Of a stretch of 64,000 nucleotides of DNA, positions 40,706 through 49,576 are shown piece after piece (position 1 is the first letter of the stretch; every line of letters begins with the position of its first letter). Source of the DNA: JAJRQY01 sp965224435. Lineage in GTDB: Bacteria > Actinomycetota > Acidimicrobiia > Acidimicrobiales > SZUA-35. Under the pieces are notes generated by a model, which had not been told where the DNA came from, did not search any database, and was given only the letters and a program-made list of their open reading frames with translations. The stretch is taken from assembly GCA_965224435.1 (NCBI GenBank), contig OZ245048.1, positions 3,286,001-3,350,000 on the forward strand, in the 5' to 3' direction. Both the position numbers and the translations under genes were made by a program.

Positions 40706-41251
40706 ATGCAGGCCATGACCGAGAGCGACACAGTCGGCCTTGGATCGGCGAACTCCCGGCTGGCCCAGATCACTGCCCTGTTCCAAGCCAACGCGGATGC
40801 CGTCTTCAACGTCGCCTATCGGATTGTTTGGAACCGAGCCGATGCGGAAGACGTGGTCCAATCGACCTTCATCCAGGTCTATTTGAAAATGGATCAGTTG
40901 GAAGACAAGAGCAAGGCCAGGAGCTGGCTTCTGCAGATTGCCTACCGTCAGGCCCTCAATGTGCTGCGTCGCCGTAAGGATCAACCCACCGACCCCACCG
41001 ACCTGCCCGACCGATTCACCTCTCACGATTCAACCGCCGAGCCAGCCCTGCGGAACGATCTGCGACTCACGATCCAGACAGCCATCGATAGCTTGCCCCA
41101 AAACCTACGGATGGCCGTGGTCCTGCGTGACGTCGAGGGCCTTCCCATGCGCGAAGTTGCGTCCGTTCTCGACATCGGACAATCGGCAGCCAAGATGCGC
41201 GTTGCTCGAGCGCGCGAACAACTACGAACCGAACTGTCCGGACTGATCTAG
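40706..41251 (+). CDS. ECF RNA polymerase sigma factor
   Basis: 181 residues from ATG 40706 (ATG 40715 also possible). Region 2 is LFQANADAVFNVAYRIVWNRADAEDVVQSTFIQVYLKMDQLEDKSKARSWLLQIAYRQALNVLRRR and region 4 is LPQNLRMAVVLRDVEGLPMREVASVLDIGQSAAKMRVARAREQLRTEL. An 82-base gap separates it from a zinc-finger anti-sigma gene, so they form a classical sigma/anti-sigma pair. The gap contains degenerate CTGATCGA repeats. Confidence 0.9.
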   Translation: MQAMTESDTVGLGSANSRLAQITALFQANADAVFNVAYRIVWNRADAEDVVQSTFIQVYLKMDQLEDKSKARSWLLQIAYRQALNVLRRRKDQPTDPTDLPDRFTSHDSTAEPALRNDLRLTIQTAIDSLPQNLRMAVVLRDVEGLPMREVASVLDIGQSAAKMRVARAREQLRTELSGLI

Positions 41252-41333
41252 CCAGACTGATCGATCCGAACTGATCGAGCAACCCCACTCCAACCAGCCC
41301 GACCAGAACCTCGCGAAACGGAGCCAGAGAACC

Positions 41334-41564
41334 ATGGAATGCCACGAACTCGAAGCCAATCTCACTGAATTCCTTGAGGGTGAACTCAACCCTCAAGAAG
41401 AGCAAGCTGCGATCGAGCACCTAGCCACCTGCCAGCACTGCGAAACGATTCTGGCCGAAACCAAGGCCGTTGTGGCCACGACCGCCGAACACGGTGGCGA
41501 GAAACTGGACCCCGAGGCACGAGAGCGGGTCTTCCAATCCATTCTTGATAGCTCGGACTACTAA
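41334..41564 (+). CDS. Zinc-finger (zf-HC2) anti-sigma factor, soluble
   Basis: 76 residues. MECHELEANLTEFLEGELNPQEEQAAIEHLATCQHCETILAETKAVV carries Cys and the H-x3-C-x2-C zinc motif (EHLATCQHC) of zinc-binding anti-sigma proteins. It has no membrane segment, so it is a soluble form like RsrA, which loses zinc on oxidation; that mechanism is an inference here. It follows the ECF sigma gene, whose product it would bind. Confidence 0.85.
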   Translation: MECHELEANLTEFLEGELNPQEEQAAIEHLATCQHCETILAETKAVVATTAEHGGEKLDPEARERVFQSILDSSDY

Positions 41565-41608
41565 TCGAACGACTGATCGACCATCTCGGTTCACACGAAA
41601 TCGACGGC

Positions 41609-41628
41609 ATCGTTTGGAGCCTAACGAT
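41609..41628. promoter_or_regulatory. Palindrome related to the catabolic operator
   Basis: ATCGTTTGGAGCCTAACGAT is a near-perfect 20-base palindrome. Its core GTTTGGAGCCTAAC matches copy 1 (2892) in 13 of 14 bases. It lies 45 bases after the anti-sigma stop and about 88 bases before the universal stress protein start, where an upstream operator or terminator could be placed. Its resemblance to the catabolic copies may be chance. Confidence 0.4.
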
Positions 41629-41715
41629 ATGACCTTGGGCCCTTTCTAACCGCCCAATTACTGGTAAAGGTAAGGGTAGGAGTGGCGAGCAGCCACCCGT
41701 AGAAAAGGACCCACC

Positions 41716-42513
41716 ATGTTTAAGGAAATTGTCGTACCCCTGGACGGATCTGATCTTTCCGCCACTGCCCTTCCCATTGCAGCCAAAGTCTGCCGTGCGA
41801 GCAAGGCAAAGCTCAACGTCATCAGTTTCGCTTCGGAGAACGAGGTCGACTCCCGTCGAATTCGAGTCGAAGATCAGGTAGCAGTAGCCAATACCGTTGG
41901 CATCGACACCACCGTGATGATCGTGACCCCTCAGGAAAGCATCGACTTGGAACTACAGACCATCATCGACGGTCTGGACAAGGTCCTGGTCTGCATGACC
42001 ACCCACGGTCGCAGCCGCTCCGAAGCTCTCGCCGGAAGCGTGGCCACCAGCATGCTGCAACACGTCAAGACACCAATCCTTCTGGTTGGCCCCGACTGCG
42101 ATACCGACGCCTTCGAACCGGACGGACATCTGGTGGTCGCCATCGACGGAAGCCGTACTTCTGAGACCGTCATTGCCCCCGCAGTGTGGTGGGCCCGAGA
42201 GTTTGGAAGCCCATTGGAGTTCGTCACCGTGCTCGAACCATCACGGGGAAGCACCATGGGCGAATCAGTTCAAGTCGAACGCCAGGCTCGTTCGGCTCAA
42301 AAAGAGCTCGGCAAGCTTGTGAACTTCGAGGTCCTACATGGCAAGAAACCAGCCAAGGTCTTGTTGGAGCGCCTGGACTCTTCCGGTGCCAAGATCATGG
42401 CTATGGCCACCCACGGCGCTACCGGCCTGTCCCGAGTGGCGACCGGCAGCGTCACCAGCAATGTGGTCCGCCACGCCAAGTGCCCCGTCATGGTCATGCG
42501 GCCGACGCCATAG
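41716..42513 (+). CDS. Universal stress protein with two UspA domains
   Basis: 265 residues, tandem UspA domains (about 1-135 and 140-265). The first has KEIVVPLDGSDLSATALPIAAKVC and VLVCMTTHGRSRSEALAGSVATSMLQHVKTPILLVGP; the second has HLVVAIDGSRTSETVIAPAVWWAREF and IMAMATHGATGLSRVATGSVTSNVVRHAKCPVMVMRP, keeping the ATP loop G-2x-G-9x-GS. AAAAGGA stands before the start. It is the third Usp gene of the window and lies after a sigma/anti-sigma pair that could control it. Confidence 0.9.
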   Translation: MFKEIVVPLDGSDLSATALPIAAKVCRASKAKLNVISFASENEVDSRRIRVEDQVAVANTVGIDTTVMIVTPQESIDLELQTIIDGLDKVLVCMTTHGRSRSEALAGSVATSMLQHVKTPILLVGPDCDTDAFEPDGHLVVAIDGSRTSETVIAPAVWWAREFGSPLEFVTVLEPSRGSTMGESVQVERQARSAQKELGKLVNFEVLHGKKPAKVLLERLDSSGAKIMAMATHGATGLSRVATGSVTSNVVRHAKCPVMVMRPTP

Positions 42514-42644
42514 GCGACGGCTCCGCCTGTTCGACCAGGTCGGCGAAGTTAGATATCTCTTCACAACGCTGGCACTTCCATCGGTATCCATACCCCCAAT
42601 CTCACTCCTTTCGGACTTGACCGAGAAGAGGACTAAGCCCTGGA

Positions 42645-43583
42645 TCAGGCCTGATCGACGGCAACAAGAGGGAGCAGCGAGGCAACCGCGTCGGGGTCAC
42701 ACAAGTTGGTTCCGCTGGTCAAGACAGTGGCAGTACCAGCGGCGATCCCAAGCTTGAGCGCCTCAGGCAAGGACAAACCACGGGCCAGCCCTACAGCAAT
42801 TCCACCGACCATCGAGTCACCAGCGCCAACCGCGCTGGCCACGCGTACCGCGGGGGCCCGCAGTCGCAAGAACGAGCCGTCGCGGCCCAAGGCAATTGCA
42901 CCACCGGCTCCGATCGAGACGACCAGGTTCTCGACCTGGGAGTCCCTCAGGACAGACTTCGCAGCCTCAATAACTTCAATCTCGGTTGGTAGCTCTCGAC
43001 CAACGATGGCCGCCAACTCCCGAGCACTTGGCTTAACCAGGAATGCACCCGATTGCAGTGCGGCTGTGAGTGCTTCTCCCGACGTGTCGATGATGACCGA
43101 GGCTGGAGACACCGCTTCTACGAGCGAGGCCAACGCATTGGCGGGAACTCCGCTGGGCAGGCTTCCCGAGATGATGACGCACAATGCGGCCTTCGCCTCA
43201 TCGACCAAGGCCTGCTCGCAAATCTCGAGCTCGGATTGACTCAACGACGGACCGGGAAAGACGAACCGGAATTGGTCTTCAGTTGCATCGACACCAATGG
43301 TGATGCTCTCGCGCGTCTCGGCCTCAATCGTCACGGCATGCAGCGGGATTCCTTCATCCGCCAACAAGGCCTCAACCCGCTGGCCGGCTCCCCCACCCAG
43401 AGGCACAACGGCCAGCGCCTGTTCACCCAATCGACGAACCACTCGGGCGACATTGATGCCGCCCCCTCCTGGCTCATAGACCGGGTTCGAGCAGCGCAGC
43501 TTGTGATTGGGAATAACGATGTCGGCCGAACTGGAAATATCGAGGGCCGGGTTGAGGGTGAGGGTGACAATGGAGTGAGACAT
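42645..43583 (-). CDS. PfkB-family 1-phosphofructokinase / hexose kinase
   Basis: 312 residues. LTLNPALDISSSADI starts it as in LacC/FruK/Pfk-2 kinases; PGGGGINVARVVRRLG and the late ASAVGAGDSMVGGIAVGLARG (anion hole with the catalytic Asp) are the two PfkB signatures. It would phosphorylate fructose-1-phosphate, fructose-6-phosphate or tagatose-6-phosphate with ATP. Its start overlaps the stop of the ABC ATPase gene (TGATG), so it is the last gene of a coupled operon. That placement is unusual for a sugar kinase. Confidence 0.88.
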   Translation of the reverse strand: MSHSIVTLTLNPALDISSSADIVIPNHKLRCSNPVYEPGGGGINVARVVRRLGEQALAVVPLGGGAGQRVEALLADEGIPLHAVTIEAETRESITIGVDATEDQFRFVFPGPSLSQSELEICEQALVDEAKAALCVIISGSLPSGVPANALASLVEAVSPASVIIDTSGEALTAALQSGAFLVKPSARELAAIVGRELPTEIEVIEAAKSVLRDSQVENLVVSIGAGGAIALGRDGSFLRLRAPAVRVASAVGAGDSMVGGIAVGLARGLSLPEALKLGIAAGTATVLTSGTNLCDPDAVASLLPLVAVDQA

Positions 43584-44203
43584 CAGACAAGTTCCCCGGC
43601 TTCGATCTCGACAATGTCGGTTGCTTGCTCAATCAGTTCAGGGTCATGAGTGCTGGACAAGACAACTCCGCCGTTCTCGGCGAATTCGCCCAGGGTCTCA
43701 ATCAGCGCCAACCGCGATGCAGCATCGAGCCCCGTCGTTGGCTCGTCTAACAACAACACCTTGAACGGTCGTGCTGTCCCCACCAACAAGCCAGCCTTCT
43801 GTCGCTGACCCTTGCTCATTGCTTGGGGGAAGCGTGTCAGCAAAGCCTCGGCGTCCAACCGCTCGGCTAGTTCAAGTGAGAATCCTGTCGGCTCACTCTC
43901 ACCATTGAGCTTGGCCACATAGAGCATCTGTTCCTCAACCGTCAGGTCATCAAAGAGGGCAGGTTGGTCGGGAACGAACGTGGTTGCTTCACGAGCAGGA
44001 CGCAAGCCAGCAGCCGAACCATCAATCAAGATTGAGCCTGTGGTTGGCCGAGCCAAGCCCGCCAGCAGAGTCAGAAGGGTCGTTTTTCCTGCTCCGTTGT
44101 GGCCGATCAGGACCGCATTCGATCCTGGCCGCAGGCGCCATTCATCCACCTGGAGAACAGTGACCCGCCCGTAGGTCTTTGTCAGCTTCTTCACCCGAAT
44201 CAT
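43583..44203 (-). CDS. ABC transporter ATP-binding protein
   Basis: 206 residues from ATG at 44203, which overlaps the permease stop in an ATGA junction. Walker A is GHNGAGKTT, the signature is MSKGQRQK (a variant of LSGGQ), Walker B is VLLLDEPTTGLD and the switch His is in SSTHDPEL. The form resembles single-cassette exporters or those of the ABC-2 type (CcmA-like). Together with the downstream permease it makes a transporter of unknown substrate. Confidence 0.9.
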   Translation of the reverse strand: MIRVKKLTKTYGRVTVLQVDEWRLRPGSNAVLIGHNGAGKTTLLTLLAGLARPTTGSILIDGSAAGLRPAREATTFVPDQPALFDDLTVEEQMLYVAKLNGESEPTGFSLELAERLDAEALLTRFPQAMSKGQRQKAGLLVGTARPFKVLLLDEPTTGLDAASRLALIETLGEFAENGGVVLSSTHDPELIEQATDIVEIEAGELV

Positions 44204-45636
44204 CGCAGGGACTTCTCCAAAGGTTGCATGGTGACGACGGCAAGACTGAAGGCAACCACCATGGTCAGGTTGCCCCAAGTAGTGGCAAATTCGTCCGGTC
44301 GAAAGTACTGATGAGAAATGGCAACCGTGGCGGCCAAGAGCATCAGTGGTCCACTAAGCGCTCGGGCCCAAAGTAGTGGTCCAAGCGAGCTCGGCCCAAA
44401 CGTCGATGCCCATTTGGCTACGTCCGGTGAACCAATCCTGGCCTGCATGAGGGCAGCCAATGTTCCGACCAGGAACAGGAGCAACGCGCCAACTGCTGTC
44501 TGGGAAGAATCGGCCCAAAGGCTGCTGGTCAGTACCGCACCAATGCTCATGCCAATGGCCACCGCGGTGAAGGTCTGGCCTTGTAGGACTCGGGCCGAAC
44601 CGTGCCGGTAGTGCACAAGAAACGGGAGATGGTCAGCGGTAGCAGCGATGGGCACAGCGAGGTCGAATCCGATGATGGCGATGCAACCTGCGATGGCAAG
44701 GGCCACGATTCCGTGAGTCGGATCAGAGTAGATAAGGAGGGCGGCAATGGCTCCAGCAGCGAAGGCCAGGCGGGCGAGTTGTCCCGCCAGTCCGTGTTGT
44801 AGGGCTGTCACTTGTCGCCAGACTGGGGTCGGCATCCAGGAGCGGGCGAGAGGTCGCCCAGCAACGCGGGGCTTGTCGGTGACCTTTCGCATGTCCAAGA
44901 GCATCTGTTGGAAGTCAACGGTTTGCATTGACGAGCGCATGGTTTCCAGTGCTCGGGCTCGCGACCAGAGTCGCTCTACGGGCGCCCATTCCAAGCCGAC
45001 AATGGCAATCACTAGCGAGAACAATGCGGCCAGCAAAAGAACGACGAGGCCGGTGGAGGTGAAGAACGTTCGATTGGTAGCCAATACTGCGACCAGCGCC
45101 AGTGGCGCCACCAGCGAGGCGGCCACAAACCAGGGTGCACGTCCTTGGGGTGCCTGATCACCGTCGGCAGAGACAACGATGTGCCAGACCATTGATTGAC
45201 TCACGCTGATCGATGCGGCCAGGAGAGCCACCACCGAGATGGTCAGCGATGAGCTGACTTCGAACTCGCCGGGCGTCGATAGGGCTAAGAATACGGTCCC
45301 GGCAATTGCAGCGATGGCGGCACGAGCCACCAATTGTCGAAGAAATCGGGGGTAGAGCATCTGACGTCTTGAAGCGCCGGATGCAAGTTCGTGCAGAACT
45401 CCGGCCCGAGAAACCATCAGCGGACCACCCCGGAATCCTGACCAGATGGCGGCTAGAGCCAGGACCACGACCGCGATGTCAACGCCGGGTTCGATACTGT
45501 CAAAATCACTAGGTAGAACTTCAGCCAAACCGTCTCCGTAGAACGGCAAAAGAAGCCAGCCGAGGCCAGCCAGATAGAGCGAATAGAGATCGTCACTCAG
45601 GCGAGAACCTGGTGTTGCGGTAGTCGAAGCCGACAT
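44200..45636 (-). CDS. ABC-type permease, multi-spanning
   Basis: 478 residues from ATG at 45636; a TTG at 45666 is in frame. About 11-12 hydrophobic segments alternate with short loops, and a long soluble loop lies in the middle (RSSMQTVDFQQMLLDMRKVTDKPRVAGRPLARSW). There is no cassette domain of its own; the adjacent ATPase gene overlaps its end by 4 bases, so the two form the transporter. The pattern resembles uncharacterised actinobacterial ABC-2-like permeases. Nothing in the sequence predicts the substrate. Confidence 0.8.
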   Translation of the reverse strand: MSASTTATPGSRLSDDLYSLYLAGLGWLLLPFYGDGLAEVLPSDFDSIEPGVDIAVVVLALAAIWSGFRGGPLMVSRAGVLHELASGASRRQMLYPRFLRQLVARAAIAAIAGTVFLALSTPGEFEVSSSLTISVVALLAASISVSQSMVWHIVVSADGDQAPQGRAPWFVAASLVAPLALVAVLATNRTFFTSTGLVVLLLAALFSLVIAIVGLEWAPVERLWSRARALETMRSSMQTVDFQQMLLDMRKVTDKPRVAGRPLARSWMPTPVWRQVTALQHGLAGQLARLAFAAGAIAALLIYSDPTHGIVALAIAGCIAIIGFDLAVPIAATADHLPFLVHYRHGSARVLQGQTFTAVAIGMSIGAVLTSSLWADSSQTAVGALLLFLVGTLAALMQARIGSPDVAKWASTFGPSSLGPLLWARALSGPLMLLAATVAISHQYFRPDEFATTWGNLTMVVAFSLAVVTMQPLEKSLR

Positions 45637-45775
45637 GAGCGGCAAGCCTAGAAGACTGCTCACCAATCAACGCGCCACGTCGACCTCCTCTATGCGACCT
45701 GGCACCGGGGAACCCTGCGGGTTCCTGCGATCCATATGCGACACCTGGTCGGTGCCAGAACGGGTTCTGAGTAGC

Positions 45776-45801
45776 GGTAATATTGACACGATTGCATTAC
45801 C
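45776..45801. promoter_or_regulatory. Inverted repeat over a TTGACA promoter element
   Basis: GGTAAT and ATTACC are separated by 14 bases that contain TTGACA (45783-45788), a -35-like element, about 31 bases before the carboxylase start. The site is the best visible candidate operator for the operon's own TetR regulator, encoded as its last gene. No good -10 hexamer is seen at standard spacing. Confidence 0.45.
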
Positions 45802-45818
45802 CCACCTAGTGTCCGGGC

Positions 45819-47459
45819 ATGGATCGAACCTTGCTGGCTCCGCCTCTTCCGTCCCGTCTCGACACTGGTTCTGCAGCCTTCGCAAAGAACCAGCAGGCCA
45901 TGCTGGACCAGCTGGCGGTTATTGATGATCTGCTGGACGAAGCCGAAGCCGGTGGCGGCCAGAAATCCATGGACCGGATGCGCTCACGGGGCAAAATGCC
46001 GGTTCGCGAACGCATCGCCAATGTGCTGGACCCCGACACCCCCTTCCTAGAAATCAGCGCTCTCGCTGGCTACGACTCCGACTACACCATCGGTGGCGGC
46101 ATCGTTCTCGGCATCGGCATCATCGCCGGAACCGAATGTGTCATCTTGGCCAATGACCCTTCGGTCTTGGGCGGTGCCCTCACTCCCTACGTGCAGAAGA
46201 AGTGGAACCGGGCCCTAGAGATCGCCCGCGACAACCACATGCCCTACGTCAGCTTCGTCGAATCAGCCGGAGCCGACCTTCGAGTCCAAGCCGGGGATGG
46301 CAGCCGCCGGGCCAACACCTCGCATTTTGCGGAAAGCGGGCGGTTCTTCTATGAGATGATCGAGCTGTCCAAGATGGACATCCCCCTCGTCTGTGTCGTC
46401 TTTGGATCCTCCACTGCTGGCGGCGCCTACCAACCCGGCCTGTCCGACTACAACATCGTGGTCAAGGATCAATCGAAGATCTTCCTGGCTGGCCCCCCTC
46501 TGGTCAAGATGGCCACCGGGGAAGAATCTGACGACGAAACCCTGGGCGGAGCCAAGATGCATGCTGAAGTCTCCGGGCTTGGCGACTACTTCGCTGAGGA
46601 TGAGATGGATGCCCTACGCATGTGCCGCGAGGTTGTCTCCCACCTGAACTGGCGCAAACCCGGTCCCGAGCCCAGCCTCGTGCCAGAGGAACCGGTGCAC
46701 GATCCGGAAGAGCTGCTTGGCATCGTCAGCCAGGACCTGCGCTCCCCCGTCGACATCCGCGACATCATCGCACGAACCGTCGACGGCTCCCGCTTTGAAG
46801 AGTTCAAGGCCAGATACGGGCCGACCCTGGTTTGTGGCTGGGCCTCGATACACGGCTACCCCGTCGGCATCCTGGGCAACAACGGGGTCCTGCATCCTGA
46901 AGCAGCCGAGAAGGGTGCCCAGTTCATCCAGCTCTGCAACCAGATCGACGTGCCCCTGGTTTTCCTTCAGAACATCACCGGCTTCATGGTTGGCAAGGAC
47001 TTCGAGCAAGCCGGGATCATCAAGAAGGGATCCCAGATGCTCAACGCCGTCTCCAACTCGACGGTCCCCCACCTGACCATCATCATCGGATCTTCCTATG
47101 GGGCCGGAACCTACGGCATGTCTGGTCGAGCGTTCGGCAACCGCTTCACCTGGCTCTGGCCAACAGCCAAGGTGGCGGTGATGGGCCCCAAACAGATCGC
47201 CGGCGTGATGTCCATGGTCCGGCGAGGCCAGGCAGCGCGCAAGGGACTGGAATTCGACGAAGAAGAGGACGCCCAGATCGTGGCCATGGTCGAAGCGGTG
47301 CAAGAGAAGGGCTCCCTAGCCCTGGCCGCCACCGGCGCCATCAGCGACGACGGAATCATCGATCCTCGCGACACTCGAACCGTCCTAGGCATCTGTCTCT
47401 CGGCGGTGCGCAATACGCCCATTGAGGGAGCCAACGGATATGGAGTGTTCCGGCTATGA
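45819..47459 (+). CDS. Acyl-CoA carboxylase beta (carboxyltransferase) subunit
   Basis: 546 residues, full length for the MccB/GCase/PccB family. SPDYDSDYTIGGGIVLGIG is in the N half; FVESAGADLRVQ and VFGSSTAGGAYQPGLSDYNIVVKDQSKIFLAGPPLVKMATGE precede the second half with FLQNITGFMVGKDFEQAGIIKKGSQMLNAVSNS and GSSYGAGTYGMSGRAF, which carry the two oxyanion-hole GA/GG motifs. It transfers CO2 from carboxybiotin to an acyl-CoA such as methylcrotonyl- or geranyl-CoA. It is the first gene of a six-gene operon and its stop overlaps the alpha gene start (ATGA). Confidence 0.93.
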   Translation: MDRTLLAPPLPSRLDTGSAAFAKNQQAMLDQLAVIDDLLDEAEAGGGQKSMDRMRSRGKMPVRERIANVLDPDTPFLEISALAGYDSDYTIGGGIVLGIGIIAGTECVILANDPSVLGGALTPYVQKKWNRALEIARDNHMPYVSFVESAGADLRVQAGDGSRRANTSHFAESGRFFYEMIELSKMDIPLVCVVFGSSTAGGAYQPGLSDYNIVVKDQSKIFLAGPPLVKMATGEESDDETLGGAKMHAEVSGLGDYFAEDEMDALRMCREVVSHLNWRKPGPEPSLVPEEPVHDPEELLGIVSQDLRSPVDIRDIIARTVDGSRFEEFKARYGPTLVCGWASIHGYPVGILGNNGVLHPEAAEKGAQFIQLCNQIDVPLVFLQNITGFMVGKDFEQAGIIKKGSQMLNAVSNSTVPHLTIIIGSSYGAGTYGMSGRAFGNRFTWLWPTAKVAVMGPKQIAGVMSMVRRGQAARKGLEFDEEEDAQIVAMVEAVQEKGSLALAATGAISDDGIIDPRDTRTVLGICLSAVRNTPIEGANGYGVFRL

Positions 47460-49576
47460 GTAATCAGGCAGCGAGCGCCAATACAGCAACGCCAACCCAA
47501 ATGCTGTCTCCAATCAATACGGTTCTGGTGGCCAACCGGGGCGAAATTGCCAGGCGAGTCACGGCCACCGCCCGCGCCATGGGCATGCAATGCGTCGCCG
47601 TCTTTGTGGACGCCGATAGCGACTCGCCCTTTGTTCGAGAGGCTGACCAGGCCATCAGACTGCCCGAAAGCTATATGGACGGGCAAGCCATCATCGCTGC
47701 GGCCAAGCGAACTGGGGTTGACGCCATCCATCCCGGCTATGGCTTCTTGTCCGAGAATGCCGAGTTTGCTCAAGCCGTGCAAGATGCTGGCCTGATCTGG
47801 GTTGGGCCCACACCCGAGGTCATTTCGACCATGGGTGACAAGATTCGTGCCAAGGACGCCGCCGTCGCCTGTGGTGTCCCTGTTCTGGCCTCTTTCGACC
47901 TGGATGATCAGAAGATCACGACAGCCACCGATGCCGACTACCCACTCCTGGTCAAGGCTGCTTCTGGAGGTGGTGGCAAGGGAATGCGGATCGTTGAATC
48001 ACCAGCCGATCTGTCCGAGGCCGTGGCTTCAGCCCAGCGAGAGGCACTCAAATCGTTTGGGGATGATCGAGTGTTCCTGGAGCGCTATATCGCCCGCTCT
48101 CGACATGTCGAAATTCAGATCCTGGGTGATAAGCACGGCAACCTGGTGCATCTGGGCGAGCGAGAGTGTTCGATCCAGCGGCGCCACCAAAAAATCATCG
48201 AAGAGTCGCCGTCATCCGCTGTCAACGCCGAGCTACGTCTGGACATGTCCACTGCTGCCCTTCGACTGGCTGCATCCCTCAACTATTCCTCCACTGGCAC
48301 CGTCGAGTTCCTGCTCGACGATGACACAAAGGAGTTCTACTTCTTAGAGGTCAATACTCGCCTCCAAGTAGAGCACCCGGTTACCGAGGCGGTCACCGGG
48401 ATCGACCTGGTACGCGAACAACTGCGCATCGCTGCCGGTGAGCCACTTGGCTTTGAACAATCCGACCTTGGGTTTTCTGGGCATGCCATCGAAGCTCGGC
48501 TCTATGCCGAGGACCCGACCAATGACTTCCTGCCAGCGATCGGCCAGCTGGATGCTTTTGAGCCTTCACCGAGCTCTGCGCTTCGCTGGGACTTCGGGGT
48601 CGAGCAAGGTTCAGTCATCGGAGTCGATTTCGACCCGATGCTAGGCAAGGTCATCGCCCACGCCTCTTCTCGTGCCGAAGCGGCCGCCCAGTTGGCTAAC
48701 GCTCTGGAGAGCCTCCACCTCGGTGGGGTCACAACCAATCGAGACTTCCTGTCAGCCACCCTGCGAACCGAGGCCTTCGTGGCTGGCGCGACCACCACTG
48801 ACTTCATACAGCAAACCCAACCATCAACACTGGCTCCCGCCAGCAGTGAGGAGGTCCGCTTCGCTGCCATCGCCGGAGCGCTCTGGATACAAGGCGGAAA
48901 TACTGCCTCCGCCAACGTTCTCGCCCAAGTCCCCAGTGGCTGGCGCAACGCTCGCCTCCCCATGGAGCGAACCACACTCCAGCTGCGATCCAACACACGA
49001 GCTGAAACTGACGAAGATCAAAGCACGATCGAGGTTCGCTACCGGCAACAGCGGTCCCGCTCCAAGCAACCCGAGGCCTTCAGCATTGGAGAGAGCACTT
49101 CGTGCTCTGCTGGAACCGCCATCGCTCATCGCTGGGGACCAGATGCAATCGAGATCGAGGTCGACGGTCTCCGACGCACAGTCCAGGTCACGCGAGCAAC
49201 CAGATCCACTCCAAGCGGCACGACGGACCAACTCCATGTACAAACCCCAGCCACCACCCTGACCTTTGCTATAGCTCCACGGTTCACGGTGCCTGGCACC
49301 AATGAGCAGTCTCTGGCTGCCGGTGGTGGACTCGCTGCACCCATGCCCGGCTCCGTCTTGGAGGTGCGAGTCGGTCCCGGCGACGCTGTCAGCGCTGGCC
49401 AAGTCGTATTGGTACTCGAAGCAATGAAGATGGAACATCAGATCACCGCACCGACCGATGGCCAGATTGATGAAGTCCGGGTAACTGTTGGCCAGCAGGT
49501 CGAGCTTGGCCTGATCATGATCACGATGCAAGAAGACACAGGACAGCAAGAAGACACAGCAAAGGATCCGGCATGA
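47456..49576 (+). CDS. Acyl-CoA carboxylase alpha subunit (biotin carboxylase with BCCP)
   Basis: 706 residues. The biotin carboxylase half has VLVANRGEIARRV, the ATP-grasp glycine loop KAASGGGGKGMRI, RDCSIQRRHQK-like ERECSIQRRHQKIIEESPS and the EVNTRLQVEHPVTE motif. A linker of about 200 residues follows, then the biotinyl domain with LVLEAMKMEHQI (biotinylated Lys) near residue 665. It pairs with the beta subunit encoded just before. The joined domains, rather than separate BC and BCCP, are typical of acyl-CoA carboxylases such as MccA, AtuF and AccA3. Confidence 0.94.
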   Translation: MSNQAASANTATPTQMLSPINTVLVANRGEIARRVTATARAMGMQCVAVFVDADSDSPFVREADQAIRLPESYMDGQAIIAAAKRTGVDAIHPGYGFLSENAEFAQAVQDAGLIWVGPTPEVISTMGDKIRAKDAAVACGVPVLASFDLDDQKITTATDADYPLLVKAASGGGGKGMRIVESPADLSEAVASAQREALKSFGDDRVFLERYIARSRHVEIQILGDKHGNLVHLGERECSIQRRHQKIIEESPSSAVNAELRLDMSTAALRLAASLNYSSTGTVEFLLDDDTKEFYFLEVNTRLQVEHPVTEAVTGIDLVREQLRIAAGEPLGFEQSDLGFSGHAIEARLYAEDPTNDFLPAIGQLDAFEPSPSSALRWDFGVEQGSVIGVDFDPMLGKVIAHASSRAEAAAQLANALESLHLGGVTTNRDFLSATLRTEAFVAGATTTDFIQQTQPSTLAPASSEEVRFAAIAGALWIQGGNTASANVLAQVPSGWRNARLPMERTTLQLRSNTRAETDEDQSTIEVRYRQQRSRSKQPEAFSIGESTSCSAGTAIAHRWGPDAIEIEVDGLRRTVQVTRATRSTPSGTTDQLHVQTPATTLTFAIAPRFTVPGTNEQSLAAGGGLAAPMPGSVLEVRVGPGDAVSAGQVVLVLEAMKMEHQITAPTDGQIDEVRVTVGQQVELGLIMITMQEDTGQQEDTAKDPA

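Noticed and set aside
42643..42656. Perfect palindrome GATCAGGCCTGATC
   Set aside because: It overlaps the stop codon of the pfkB gene, and there is no second copy or promoter-like location nearby. A short palindrome by chance or part of a terminator is as likely.
46614..47303. 229-residue minus-strand frame opposite the carboxylase beta gene
   Set aside because: No homology pattern; the plus strand codes for a full-length carboxyltransferase.
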